Shown: positions 45,223 through 55,815 of the stretch, one piece after another
Layout: every line of letters starts with the position of its first letter
How positions within the stretch are numbered: position 1 is the first letter of the stretch
Source: Capillidium heterosporum
Lineage: Eukaryota > Entomophthoromycota > Entomophthoromycetes > Entomophthorales > Capillidiaceae
DNA: 64,000 nucleotides
NCBI GenBank assembly: GCA_016630905.1
Contig: WBMQ01000006.1
Coordinates: 1,612,001-1,676,000, forward strand
Reading direction: 5' to 3'
The notes under the pieces: generated by a model
Told to the model about the DNA's origin: nothing
Databases searched by the model: none
What the model saw: the letters and a program-made list of their open reading frames with translations, nothing else
Translations under genes and position numbers: made by a program

Positions 45223-45411
45223 TGTGTTGAGTTTGTTGATGGAGAAGAGAAAACTGCCACCTTTATATTTTTGCCGCTTGAGGTTTATACTCGAGCATAG
45301 CGACTATGATTGGCCAATTGCTAAGCACTCAGTCAAAATACTTTTTGCTTCCAAGTTGATTTTCCAAACAAAGGTTTGCTTAGAAGAATTATAGAATCGA
45401 ATCGAAAATAA
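45223..45411. promoter_or_regulatory. Compact bidirectional promoter, RING gene / PAM16
   Basis: Only 189 bases separate the two divergent ATGs. A TATAAAG-type element on the minus strand (near 45262) lies ~40 bases before the RING ATG; none is obvious for PAM16. A shared control region is implied by spacing alone. Confidence 0.5.
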
Positions 45412-45919
45412 ATGTCGGGAAGAAACATAGCACAGATATTGATAACCGGTACCCAGATTATTGGCAAAGCTTTCGTTGAAGCCTACAAAGTTGCAGCTGC
45501 AAGTAAGTTTTTGTTTTTTATATATGTATATTTAGTGATATTTAGGTGCCGCTAAACAAAGCTCTCAAAATGCCATTAAAGATGACGCTGATGCTAAGTC
45601 GAAGAAGTTGGGTATAACTTTAGATGAAGCTTGTCAAATTTTAAACGTTGAGAAGTCGACACCGTTAGAGAAGACTTTGGAGGTAACCTTTGTATAAATT
45701 TGTTTCTTTACTAATGTGATTCATGTTTTATTTTTATTGTAGCGATACCAAACTCTGTTCAAGTTAAACGACCCTAAAACTGGAGGTTCCTTTTACTTGC
45801 AGTCCAAAATATTTAGGGCTAAGGAACGTATCGAATTAGAATTACAGAAAGAGGACGTTGAAAGTAAAGGACAAGAGAATGAGGCTAAGGTCGAGGATAA
45901 AGATAATAAAAGTAACTAA
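45412..45919 (+). CDS. PAM16: PAM16/TIM16, mitochondrial import motor subunit, 134 aa
   Basis: J-like protein of the TIM23 import motor that anchors and restrains Pam18/Tim14 at the matrix face of the inner membrane. Three exons: 45412-45502, 45546-45682, 45743-45919. N-terminal hydrophobic targeting helix ([20 protein letters not shown]); J-like domain at residues 53-108 including [10 protein letters not shown] and [18 protein letters not shown], then [12 protein letters not shown], with the degenerate HPD region normal for this family. The tail is Glu/Lys-rich. Too split into exons to be seen as one frame, but splicing is unambiguous. Confidence 0.94.
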
Positions 45920-47391
45920 ACATTGTTGACCATATATCTTTTGTTATTAATTGTGTTTTTATTGCTCAGTAACTAATTAAGTCTCTTGATTGTAAAGTAA
46001 ATTTTACAATTGATTAGTAAAATATTTTAATCAAAGTTACTGCTAGTCACACATGTAAGTTTTAACGATTATTTAGAATTTTTAGTTAAAGGTATGCAGT
46101 TAGGGTTTAAATATAAATGTATATTTTACAGCATAGAGTGCAGACAGTAAGAATATCCATCTGTTCAAAGTATTGATAATTCATTCGATAGCTTTAAAAA
46201 CTTGGGTACTTTATCTTCATAGTAGTTATGAAGCTTTATGTTGGGTTACTATTAGTGCTAAGATGTTGAAGGAGATAGAGGCTATATATTTAGCTAGCCT
46301 GTAATTATATCAACAGTTGAGAGTAAAGGCAAAATTCATCAGCCTGATAAGATGCAGTACATATTCAGAAATACTTTTCGAAGATATATAAAGGTAGGAG
46401 TTTATAAGCTTATCGAAATTTAATCGTCAGTCTACTCTAGAAAATTTTAAAAGGTACTAGCAAGGTATGTTAGTAAACCTTTATCTAGGCTTGATTTATT
46501 ATACTTTGATGGTTAAACAATCCAAGAAGATCACCTTTTAAATGATGGTGGAGTGTATGTAACAGAGTTATACACATATATAGGACTATTTGTTCCGAAA
46601 AATGTATTTATATTCAAAATATCAACCTAAACATAAGGAAAATACCTTTGCAGATAACAATATGAGTCAAGAAGTTCATTTGAGACTAGAAGTATATTCA
46701 AATACATATAATTTATAGTATCTCCCTGAAGGGAGCTAGTTATATGCATTTTCAAAGCACAGTGTTTAGACATAGTCGTTCATACTTTGGTAGCAACTAT
46801 AAAAAGAATTCATTTAGATAGCTTGCTATATGCCCCTCTAACAATAGCAGCCTGTCAAGTAATAAAGCAGATTTACACTATTTATTTGGACATCGTTTAT
46901 TAGTAATTGTGACTAGCTAGTAAATTAGTCTTAAAAACATCGTGCAATTATATGGCAATACTTCAAGAATTTATCCATTTCCCGACTTTCTACCACTTTG
47001 GAGAAAATACATATTGGGTAATTTTTAAAAGGAAATTGTAGGTTCCATATTAACTGCATCATAACTAAAACTTGCAACTATGTTCTAGGGCACCCAGTTT
47101 GGAATATACATGGGTATTCTTTTGAAAAAGCTATCTCGTTTATTAGCTTCCAATAGACAAAAATTGGACATAGTGAACTACAAAAAGCCCATACCTCACA
47201 CCCTATTATAAAAATCTACTGTATCACTTTAAAATATAATACACGGCCAAAGTTTATACATATCAAATGTTTAAAGAGCGAGTTGTGAATTTTATTATCT
47301 TTTCAAAAAGAAAAGGTGTTGAGTGATTTTGGAGATTCTAAGACGCTAGAGAAAGCTTTTAAACAATAATGTGCATAATAAAATAGAAACG
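45920..47391. other. Intergenic
   Basis: 1.5 kb between PAM16 and the 3' end of the second homeodomain gene. AT-rich, nothing recognised. Confidence 0.6.
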
Positions 47392-48892
47392 TTAGTACCA
47401 GGAACCGTTGCTGAAACTTTGGTGCTGCTGGTTCCGCCACATGGCCGCGGTCGCTGAGTTACTGGTACGCATCTCGTTGCTATTTACAAAGGCACCGCCG
47501 CCAAACGAGGAGGAGAAAGAGCCGGGTCCAGGTGACTGGTTTTTGAGTGAGTTGTTGAAAGAAGAGTTCAGGAAGGTATTGATGGCGTTGGCGTTCATGT
47601 GGTGGTTGTGGGGGATGTCAATACCCATTCTAGGTTGGGAGGAGAAAGTCGTCTCGCTGGCTATCGGGTTGTACATGTTGATGGACGCGTTCTGCTGCAT
47701 GCCAAAGTTCTGCATACTGACTTGGATCTGGGAAGACAGGTCTGCTTGCGTGACATCACGTACGTTGAAGGTGTTGAACGAGTTCATCGGTTGGTTGGTG
47801 AAGGATGCTTGTTCGGTGAAGCTACGGCCGTTACTATTATATGTCGAGTTGAAGGAGTTTTGGAAGCCAGAGTTGAGGTTGTTTTGGCCGTTGAAGGAGT
47901 TTTGGGTCGTGTTGAATTGGTCCATAAGTAGCGGGTCGAAGCTAGAGAGGTTTATATTGTTGTGCTTGTCGTTAGATAGGTAAGGGGGAGGGATGTTGTT
48001 TGGGGGACTCGTGTTACTGTTGGGGCAGTTACAGCATCCATTAGCCCTATAGGAGTTTTGGCTTTGGTTGGGTTGGTAGCTGGGGTAGCTCTTCTCGGCG
48101 TCGTTGATAGCTGATTGTCCGAAACCTTGACTTAGTTCAAAAGAACCGTTAGCTAAAAACTCAGGGAAGGGATTGGTCTTATCGTCGAGACTATAGGAAG
48201 CAGCTCCCTGGCCTTACTCCTTGATTTATATTGTCGGTGCGTACATTGTTTGGAATATTGCGAGAGCTGAAAGTGGCGAAGCTACTGTTGGCATTCTTGC
48301 TATCGAAACTCATGTTGCGTTCTACCTGCCAGGGCCCTGGGGCCATCAACTTTTCGGTGAAGGAGTTTAACTTTTGTGCTATTACTCGCTTTGGTCGATC
48401 GGTGTAGCTAGTAGAGACTTGGTTGAGTAGCATGGAGGCACCAGGCGGACATGGAGTACGACTTTGTGCATGGGCTGAGAACAAAAGTGCCTTGTCGTCG
48501 ATACCATCTTGTGGGTTACTTCCAAACGAGAAGCTGTTTTGTGGAGGGTGGAATGGAGAGTAGGAAGGGGGGTGGTCAGATAGCCCAGCATATCTGTTTG
48601 AGTCGACCGAGTTCATGGTGCTGTACATTGGAGTTCCTCCCTCCTTTATACCGCCGGCGTTACTGCGATCCTTAACTCTTCGGTTTTGGAACCATACCTG
48701 AACTGTACGAAGTTCCAAGCCGACTTTTTCACCAAGCTCCGTCATCATCTCCTTTAGTGGTTTTGAATTGAACTGATACAAACGCTCAAGCTCGAAAAGC
48801 TGTTCGTCGTTGAACTTTGTTCTTGGCCTAGCACCAGAGGCTGGCTTTTCCACCTTGCTGGCGCCTGAGAAGCCGGTATCCTGTTTAAGCAT
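47392..48892 (-). CDS. Homeodomain transcription factor, 487 aa
   Basis: Homeodomain near the N-terminus, residues ~20-78 (ARPRTKFNDEQLFELERLYQ... then LELRTVQVWFQNRRVKDR). The long C-terminal region is Asn/Ser/Gln/Pro-rich, typical of fungal activation domains. Two frames, 48245-48892 and 47392-48207, join in phase on removing a 37-nt intron (48208-48244, donor GTACGC, acceptor GCCAG). The intron has no clear branch motif, but its size matches another intron in this window; a frameshift is the alternative. Without the join the first part would stop at residue 233. A Cys-pair motif (CCNCPN) occurs in the C-terminal part. No sequence similarity to the other homeodomain protein outside the domain. 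Confidence 0.88.
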
Positions 48893-49930
48893 CCTTATTA
48901 ATTAATTATAGTCGATATCGATATAGTAGTTGGTGAAGTAGATATAAAGGTTGAAAAGGTTTTGAACCAGAGCAAAAGCAAACTTTTGTGAAGATGGGAA
49001 TGAGTAATAAAAACTTGCTTGGCAAAAGGGTACAAACCGGTAGCAAATGGGAAGCCTCCAACTTGATCCACCATTACAAGTAGCAATTGTAATAAGGGCT
49101 AATTGCCGGGTCAAATTTCCTAATAAGCAGCTTTTCAGTAGTTTATTACGCAAGCTATATTAGCCCTCCTCACAATTTATACTTTGACAAAGTATAGTTG
49201 AGCAATACATTGCCGATTCAAAGTTTACTCCGACTTTACTGATAAAGCTTGTTGGTCCTTGTAAAAAGTGAATCCATTTATCCTTGAAGCCAATGTAGAA
49301 CCCCAACAAGGATATAGCCAATGGGCAGCAGCAAAAGCATGAGGAAGGGCATCTCATTAGCTGGCATTTTCAACTGGATGCTCACGAGTTGAGCACAATG
49401 TTTTGTCAGCTACTCAGCTCCAAATCCAGGGAATACGCTAAAAATAGATTCGCGGATAGATAGCAAATTAGCTCCGAGAATAAGTTGCAAATTTAGAAGC
49501 GAGTACCAAAGTTTCAGATAATCTTCAAAGTATTCCAGTAGCGATATCCCTAAAAGGGCTTGTAACTTGCTCCTACACAAACTTATTCACCGCCCTCCAC
49601 CGCTTACCTGAAGGAAGAATTTGATGTACTTTTAAAAGGGAGATGGAAATAGGAACCTAGGGCGCTGCCCCGAGCACGCTAAAGGGGATCTTAAAGTGAC
49701 GCAGGCTTCTAGTAGTGAGCAGCTTCATACACCCGTTAAAATGTCTAATTTGTCATACGATCAAGTAATAAAATATATTGAATTCCTAATTAAGCTATCC
49801 CTTTAAGTTTCTACACTCATAAGCAGGGGTCTAGACGGCTAAGTTCTAAATTGGTCCTTTACCTTTCGGAATTGGAAAAAAGAAATTTGCCTTTTTAATT
49901 GGTTCAATGAGAACAAGAAAGATGTCGCAA
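48893..49930. other. Upstream region of the second homeodomain gene
   Basis: About 1 kb, less AT-rich than other gaps. Contains short open frames on the minus strand (48902-49153, 49160-49357) that probably belong to the 5' leader; the one peptide I would mention is at 49278. Confidence 0.45.
49278..49367 (-). CDS. Possible tiny membrane peptide, 29 aa
   Basis: ATG to stop encoding a short polar start (MPANEM) and one strong hydrophobic segment (PFLMLLLLPIGYILVGVL), the form of a single-span micropeptide. It could equally be an upstream open reading frame in the leader of the homeodomain gene. An overlapping 65-codon frame in another phase exists. Confidence 0.2.
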   Translation of the reverse strand: MPANEMPFLMLLLLPIGYILVGVLHWLQG

Positions 49931-50139
49931 TTTTTGAAGTTAGTATTGCGGATTATTAATTGAATATTGAAACTATTTGACTATATATTTAGATCTAAAA
50001 ATACTTGATACTATAAAATAGATATTTTTAAGATATAAGATAACTTTTATTCTTTGATAACTTATAGCTAATAATTTTTTTAATATTATAAAAATTATTT
50101 TAAATTTATAAACTATTAGAATTTTTTAATTAATAATAA

Positions 50140-50560
50140 AAATTAAATATTTAACTATTAGCTTAAACTTTTAGTTAATTAGATTTAATTAAACTTAATA
50201 AATCCTTTAGTATAAAATATACTATATATATTGTTGGTTAGTTACCTTTATTAAGTATTTAATTATTAGTTTGGACTTTTAGTTAAATAAATTTAACTAA
50301 ACTTAGTAATTTTTTTAGTATAAAACATAATATATATTGTATTATAGGCTGACTAATATAGATATAGTAACTACTTTACAATTAAATCTAATATAAAGGC
50401 TTTATTTTTATAATACTTTTAGCTAAGAATCTTTAAAATATTATAATTAATATAATTTAAATTTAAAAACTCTTTTTTTCTTTATTGATAAAAACAATTT
50501 AAAAACTTTTTTTTTACTTTTTTATTATTTTTTTATTTATTTAATAGTTTATTATTTATT
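50140..50560 (+). repeat. LTR-like family B, two nested strongly mutated copies
   Basis: A partial B copy (about 50145-50231) is interrupted by a second B copy starting TGTTGGTTAG at 50232. Both align with the copy at 51764 (e.g. CTTTAGTATAAAATATA, GGCTGACTAATATAGATA) with heavy A/T enrichment. Confidence 0.5.
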
Positions 50561-50597
50561 TATTTGTTTATCCTTTTATTTTTATTTATTTATTTTT

Positions 50598-51763
50598 TAT
50601 TAGAAAATATCTATAAAAAATGTTTACTAACTAGGGTTAACTAGGGAGTAATAGTAGCTAAGACTTTATAAAAGCTAAGAATATTAACTATAAAGCTATA
50701 TAAAAAGAAGGCTTATATTTATAGCCTAATCTAAAAATAGTAGGCAAATAAAAATACTTTAAAAATAGCTATTAAGCTAAAAAGTATAATTAAGTTTATT
50801 AGTGTTAGGAAATATCTACCACAAATACTTACTAGCAGAAGTCAACTAGGCAGTAATAGTAGCTAGTACTCTATAAAGGCTAAGGAAGTTGATACAAAAG
50901 TTATACAAAAAGGATAATTATGCCTAGAGTTGGATCTAAAGGCAGTGAGTAGATAGAACTACTCTAACTATAGCCACAAGACTAAGGAATGTAGTTAAAT
51001 CCATTGTTTATCTTAAGTTTTCAGATTCAGTTCAGTTTAGGTTATTAATTCAGTTTAGGTTGTTAATTCAGGTCAGGTTAATGCAACTTTTAGTCTTAGA
51101 GGAATGCAAATTATCAGTTCTCAATTATACTATGCAAGGAGTCTATACTATGCTAATAGTAAAAGAAAATATCAAATGTTCAATATGTTTATTTAATAAT
51201 TACTTGATTTACTACTAAGTTTACTATAGGCTTTATATAGATGATTTGTTTTTAGTAGTAAATGTTCCAAATATTCATTTAGTGTTTTTGGGAAATAATC
51301 ATAATTGTTAAGAAGTATAAGGAATGAGATATAGTAATTATAGGATTAATTACCTGATTCCTGTTATAAAGGCATTTCTAAACTTGAATTTGGTTTATAA
51401 GTGAAACTATAGCTAATCTAGAAATATTTTCTTACAATTAGTTTAAAAGAGTTTTAAGGTTTAGTTCAGATCAATTTGGTTTAGTTCTATTGTTTAGTTT
51501 AGATTAGTATAACTCTTTATTATAAAAGAATACTAATTATCAGTTTTATATTATACTATACAGAGAGTTTATACTATGCTAATAGCAAAAGAAATACTAA
51601 ATGATTTAATACATTTATTTAAATATAACTTAACTTACTACTAAGTTTATTATAAGCCTTATATAAATAATTTGTCTTTAGTAATTAATACTTGAAATAC
51701 TAGTAATTAATGTTTTTTCTAATCTATCAATAACATTATTCTTCTTGTTTTCTAAGTATTTAT
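50598..51763 (+). repeat. LTR-like family A copy split by a nested insertion
   Basis: Two segments, 50598-50802 and 51437-51763, are collinear with the minus-strand copy at 53020-53569 and are separated by the solo LTR at 50803. Confidence 0.6.
50803..51436 (+). mobile_element. Nested solo LTR, family A, with 5-bp target duplication
   Basis: Starts TGTTAGGAAATATC and ends TTTCTTACA (TG...CA). Directly flanked by ATTAG at 50798-50802 and ATTAG at 51437-51441, a 5-bp target-site duplication typical of LTR retrotransposons. About 634 bp, no internal genes, so a solo LTR. Sequence is AT-shifted relative to the copy near 53.5 kb. Confidence 0.65.
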
Positions 51764-52196
51764 TGTTGGCTGGTTGTTTTTGCTAAGTGTCTAACCACTA
51801 GCTAGAACTTTTAGTTAATTAGATTTGGCTAAACTTAGTGAGTCCTTTAGTATAGGATATAATATGTATATTATATTATAAATTAACTAATATAGATACA
51901 GTTAATTCCTCTACAACTAATAAAAGTACTAAAAATTCTCAATTCCTAAAAAACCATTAGTTAAGAACCTTTTAATATTTAATAAAATTAATCCAACTTA
52001 ATATACAATCTTAAAACCTTAAAGACCTCAAACTATGAAATACTAAAATCTTTTGTATTTTTTAAATTCTTAATTCTTAGAAAAACCTCTTCCTTTTTCC
52101 TATATAAAAGGTACAATATATATATTGTCAACTTAGCTCTTCAGCTGAGTTGTAGAGTAATCATCAATTTATATTATTTTTCATAGTTAGCTTACA
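51764..52196 (+). mobile_element. LTR-like family B copy
   Basis: Starts TGTTGGCTGG and can end at TTAGCTTACA (TG...CA), about 433 bp. Contains TATATAAAAGG near 52110, a plausible LTR promoter. It interrupts the end of the split A copy; the target duplication is not clean. Confidence 0.5.
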
Positions 52197-52435
52197 TTTT
52201 ATACTATGTTCTGACAATGTGCTTTAGGTTATAAACTTTATCTCTCACTGAAGACTCACTTTAATTACTAGATGACCAGTTTTACTATACTAATCAGCTG
52301 TACAAATCATTGGATCTGAACTTTAAGGGTGGACTACTACAACCAGAACACATGTCTACCCCCTTGCAGAAGAAATATCCACTTACATATTGGTAAGTTA
52401 TGACTATCCCCAAAGCTATGATATATATATTATAC

Positions 52436-52781
52436 CTTTCAGACAGGAAAAAAGAAGGGTTTCTTCAGAGGATTAAGGAATTAGAGAATATAAAGGATTT
52501 TGGATTTTGTGGTTTGAGGTCTTTAAGGTTCTAAGATTGTATATTGAGTTGGATTAGCTTTATTAAACATTAAAAGGTTCTTAGCTAATGATTTTTCAGG
52601 AATTGAGAATTTTTAGTACTTTCATTGGTTGTAGAGGAATCAACTGTATCTATATTAGTCAGCCTACAATACAATACATATATTATGTTCCATGCCAAAG
52701 GACTTACTAAGTTTGGCTAAACCCAATCAACTGGAAGTTCTAGCTAGTAGTTAGACACTTAGCAAGGGCGACCAGCCAACA
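52436..52781 (-). mobile_element. LTR-like family B copy, opposite strand
   Basis: Reverse complement aligns with 51764-52115 throughout, with higher GC (e.g. CTTCCAGTTGATTGGG here where 51764's copy has CTTTTAGTTAATTAGA). Flanked by inverted copies of one ~60-bp sequence (52370-52435 and 52787-52850). Confidence 0.55.
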
Positions 52782-53019
52782 TATATTATAGCTTTAGAGA
52801 TAGTCATAACTTACTAATATGTAAGTAGATATTTTTTTTATAAGGAGGTTATAAGGAAATCCTTTTAATCAGCTGTAACTTTACTTAATAACTAAAATTC
52901 AATTTTATATTTTAAATACATAGATTACCAATTTAGCATTAATCCTAGCAATACTAAAAGTTCTTTTTTCTTTAGTATGAATTAAGCATTTTATTTAGCA
53001 TTGACTGTCTTTAAATCAA

Positions 53020-53569
53020 TCTTGTCATTTCTGGGGTTAATAATAAATGCCTAAAAAACAAGAGGAATAGTATTACTGATAAATTAGGGAAAATATCAAT
53101 TACCAGTACTTAAAGGACCAACTACTAAGAACAAGTCACCTATATAAGACCCATAGTAAACTTAGTAAAAGGTTAAGTTATATTTAAATAAATGTATTGA
53201 ATCATTTGATATTTCTTCTGCTATTGGCATAGTATAGACTCCCTGCATAGTATAATATAAAACTGATAATCGGCATTTCTTGACAGTAAAGAGTTGCACT
53301 GATCTGAACTGAATGATAGAATTGAACTGAATTGATCTAAACTAAACCCTAGAACCCTCCTAAACTAATGAACCCAACTGTGCTTCTTAGCCTAATAGCT
53401 ACCCTTAGAGTATTCCTATCTGTCTACTGTCTCTGGATTAGGCTACAAGCACAAGCCTCCTCCTTATATAGCCTTATAGTTAACATTCTTAGCCTTTATG
53501 GAGTCCTGGCTACTATTGCTCTCTAGCTAACCCCAGCTAGTGAATATTCCTTGTAAACATTTCCTAACA
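53020..53569 (-). mobile_element. LTR-like family A copy, opposite strand
   Basis: Read on the minus strand it starts TGTTAGGAAATG at 53569 and aligns with both A copies on the left. It retains more GC and is the best copy for a consensus. Flanked by inverted copies of a ~150-bp sequence (about 52855-53005 and 53582-53735). Confidence 0.55.
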
Positions 53570-54015
53570 GTAGTTAATGCTAAATAAAATACTTAATTTA
53601 TACTAAAAAAAGAATTTTTAGTATTACTAGGATTAATACTAAACTGGTAATTTATATATCTAAAATATAAAACTAAATTCTAGTTATTAAGTAAAGCTAT
53701 AGCTAATTAAAAGTATTTTTTTATAAAAATAATAGTATATATTTATAGTATATGTAAGGTCCAAGGGGGTACCGTTGAATCCAACTAATGATGGTGTCAT
53801 AATGGGAGCATATGACATGTAAGGTTGGGACAGTAGAACCAATGCCAACTACAGCATTGGTAATATGAATCACCCAAAGGAGGTAAGTTCAAAGGGAAGC
53901 AAAGAAAGTTTGAATGGAGTGAGCTAAGAGGGTATAGAAGTCAAACCACATATTCGCACAATCTAATAACTAAAAGGCTGACCAGGAACAATACTTTATT
54001 TGTAGACGAAACAGA

Positions 54016-54115
54016 ATCAGGCTGTTAGAGACAGCTATGGCAAAGGAAACAGATCAGGCTGTCAGAGACAGCTATGGCAAGGGAAACAAATCAGGCTATC
54101 ACAACAGCTATAGTT
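54016..54115 (+). repeat. Short tandem repeat, 37-bp unit, about 2.6 copies
   Basis: Unit begins ATCAGGCTGT and includes GAGACAGCTATGGCAA; second copy differs by single transitions, third is partial. Confidence 0.75.
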
Positions 54116-54176
54116 GATGGTTGAGATCAAGAGGTGAGTAACAGCTATTTAGAAAATAGCAAAGTGGAACGTTGTT

Positions 54177-54230
54177 AAGATACCAGCCTTCAATAGCATT
54201 CCAAGGGTTTAAATACCCTTTTGGTATCTT
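54177..54230. other. Foldback / potential hairpin
   Basis: Outer arms AAGATACC and GGTATCTT and an inner pair AAGGGT/ACCCTT around TTTAAA make a 54-base imperfect foldback. Function unknown. Confidence 0.4.
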
Positions 54231-54479
54231 GGCAATACTTGCTGAATATCCAAATCCCGATATCAAAATGCTATGCTGGTAATAGCTGGAGTTTCTAACT
54301 TATAGCTGAGATTACAAATATGGGAAATTGTCAAGAATATCTAATAAATAGAACAGATTTCTGTTTGAAACTAGATATAAATGGAAAGTAGAAAATCGAA
54401 GATTGGTAAGGGAAAGAAAATAGTATAGTATGCAAAGAAAGTTAGTCGATGACCTTAGATTAGGAATTGTAACAACCAG

Positions 54480-54870
54480 AGTTGTTATAGTATATACTAA
54501 AAAGGTAGTAGTAGTAAAATATGAGAAGGAAGATAGTATATACCTTTAGTGTATATTAGAAAGATAGTAGCAGCAGTAGAAAGCAAGAAGTAGTATATAG
54601 TATACACTTCTAGTATATATTAAAAAGGTATAACAGCAAGAACAAAGAGATAAAATATAGTATATACCTCCAATGTATACTAAAAAGGTATAATAGCAAG
54701 AATAGCAAAACAGAATATAGTATATACCTCTGATATATACTAAAAAGGTATAACAGTAAGGATAGTAAGACAACATACAGTATATACCTATAGTGTACAC
54801 TACAGAAGTACAACAGTAAGAAGAGTAGAGGGGTAAGAATGACCACTTACATGGTCACTACAGAAGTACA
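54480..54870 (+). repeat. Satellite zone 0: decayed, AT-rich units
   Basis: About six units of ~58-62 bp with core AGTATATACC...TATATACT and tail AAAAAGGTATAACAGCAAG. They correspond to the 56-bp units at right with G-to-A and C-to-T changes (GTGTACACC to GTATATACC). Units become more like the intact repeat toward the right. Confidence 0.8.
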
Positions 54871-55815
54871 ACAGCACAGCCAGGAAGACTAGACCAGTGT
54901 ACACCTTGGTGTACACTAAGAAGTACAACAGCACAGCCAGAAGAGAAGACCAGTGTACACCTAGGTGTACACTAAGAAGTACAACAGCACAGCCAGAAGA
55001 GAAGACCAGTGTACACCTAGGTGTACACTAAGAAGTACAACAGCACAGCCAGAAGAGAAGACCAGTGTACACCTAGGTGTACACTAAGAAGTACAACAGC
55101 ACAGCCAGAAGAGAAGACCAGTGTACACCTAGGTGTACACTAAGAAGTACAACAGCACAGCCAGAAGAGAAGACCAGTGTACACCTAGGTGTACACTAAG
55201 AAGTACAACAGCACAGCCAGAAGAGAAGACCAGTGTACACCTAGGTGTACACTAAGAAGTACAACAGCACAGCCAGAAGAGAAGACCAGTGTACACCTAG
55301 GTGTACACTAAGAAGTACAACAGCACAGCCAGAAGAGAAGACCAGTGTACACCTAGGTGTACACTAAGAAGTACAACAGCACAGCCAGAAGAGAAGACCA
55401 GTGTACACCTAGGTGTACACTAAGAAGTACAACAGCACAGCCAGAAGAGAAGACCAGTGTACACCTAGGTGTACACTAAGAAGTACAACAGCACAGCCAG
55501 AAGAGAAGACCAGTGTACACCTAGGTGTACACTAAGAAGTACAACAGCACAGCCAGAAGAGAAGACCAGTGTACACCTAGGTGTACACTAAGAAGTACAA
55601 CAGCACAGCCAGAAGAGAAGACCAGTGTACACCTAGGTGTACACTAAGAAGTACAACAGCACAGCCAGAAGAGAAGACCAGTGTACACCTAGGTGTACAC
55701 TAAGAAGTACAACAGCACAGCCAGAAGAGAAGACCAGTGTACACCTAGGTGTACACTAAGAAGTACAACAGCACAGCCAGAAGAGAAGACCAGTGTACAC
55801 CTAGGTGTACACTAA
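54871..55815 (+). repeat. Satellite zone 1: 56-bp units, about 17 copies
   Basis: Nearly identical head-to-tail units whose core GTGTACACCTAGGTGTACAC is a perfect 20-base palindrome, followed by TAAGAAGTACAACAGCACAG and CCAGAAGAGAAGACCA. The first unit has CTTGG instead of CTAGG. Confidence 0.97.

Larger units (their letters stand above)
49931..53760. repeat. AT-rich block of nested, decayed repeats
   Basis: Composition drops sharply in GC at ~49930 and stays extremely AT-rich, with poly-T tracts. Within it, at least two LTR-like families (here A, starting TGTTAGGAAAT, and B, starting TGTTGGCTGG) recur in both orientations. Copies differ mainly by C-to-T and G-to-A changes. No intact transposon gene remains. 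Confidence 0.75.
53761..54479. other. Transition region between AT-rich block and satellite
   Basis: GC returns to average. No gene found. Contains a perfect 8-bp stem (ACCAATGC/GCATTGGT, 53838-53861), a 37-bp tandem repeat and a foldback, listed separately. Confidence 0.5.

Noticed and set aside
47408-47983. 191-codon frame antisense to the second homeodomain gene
   Set aside because: Shadow of the Asn/Ser-rich coding region; no domain.
4569-48892. Mating-type locus, because two homeodomain genes are present
   Set aside because: They are 42 kb apart, not divergent partners, and lack HMG or alpha-box neighbours.
54546-54846. Tyr/Ile/Leu-rich open frames on the minus strand
   Set aside because: By-products of the decayed AT-rich satellite units.
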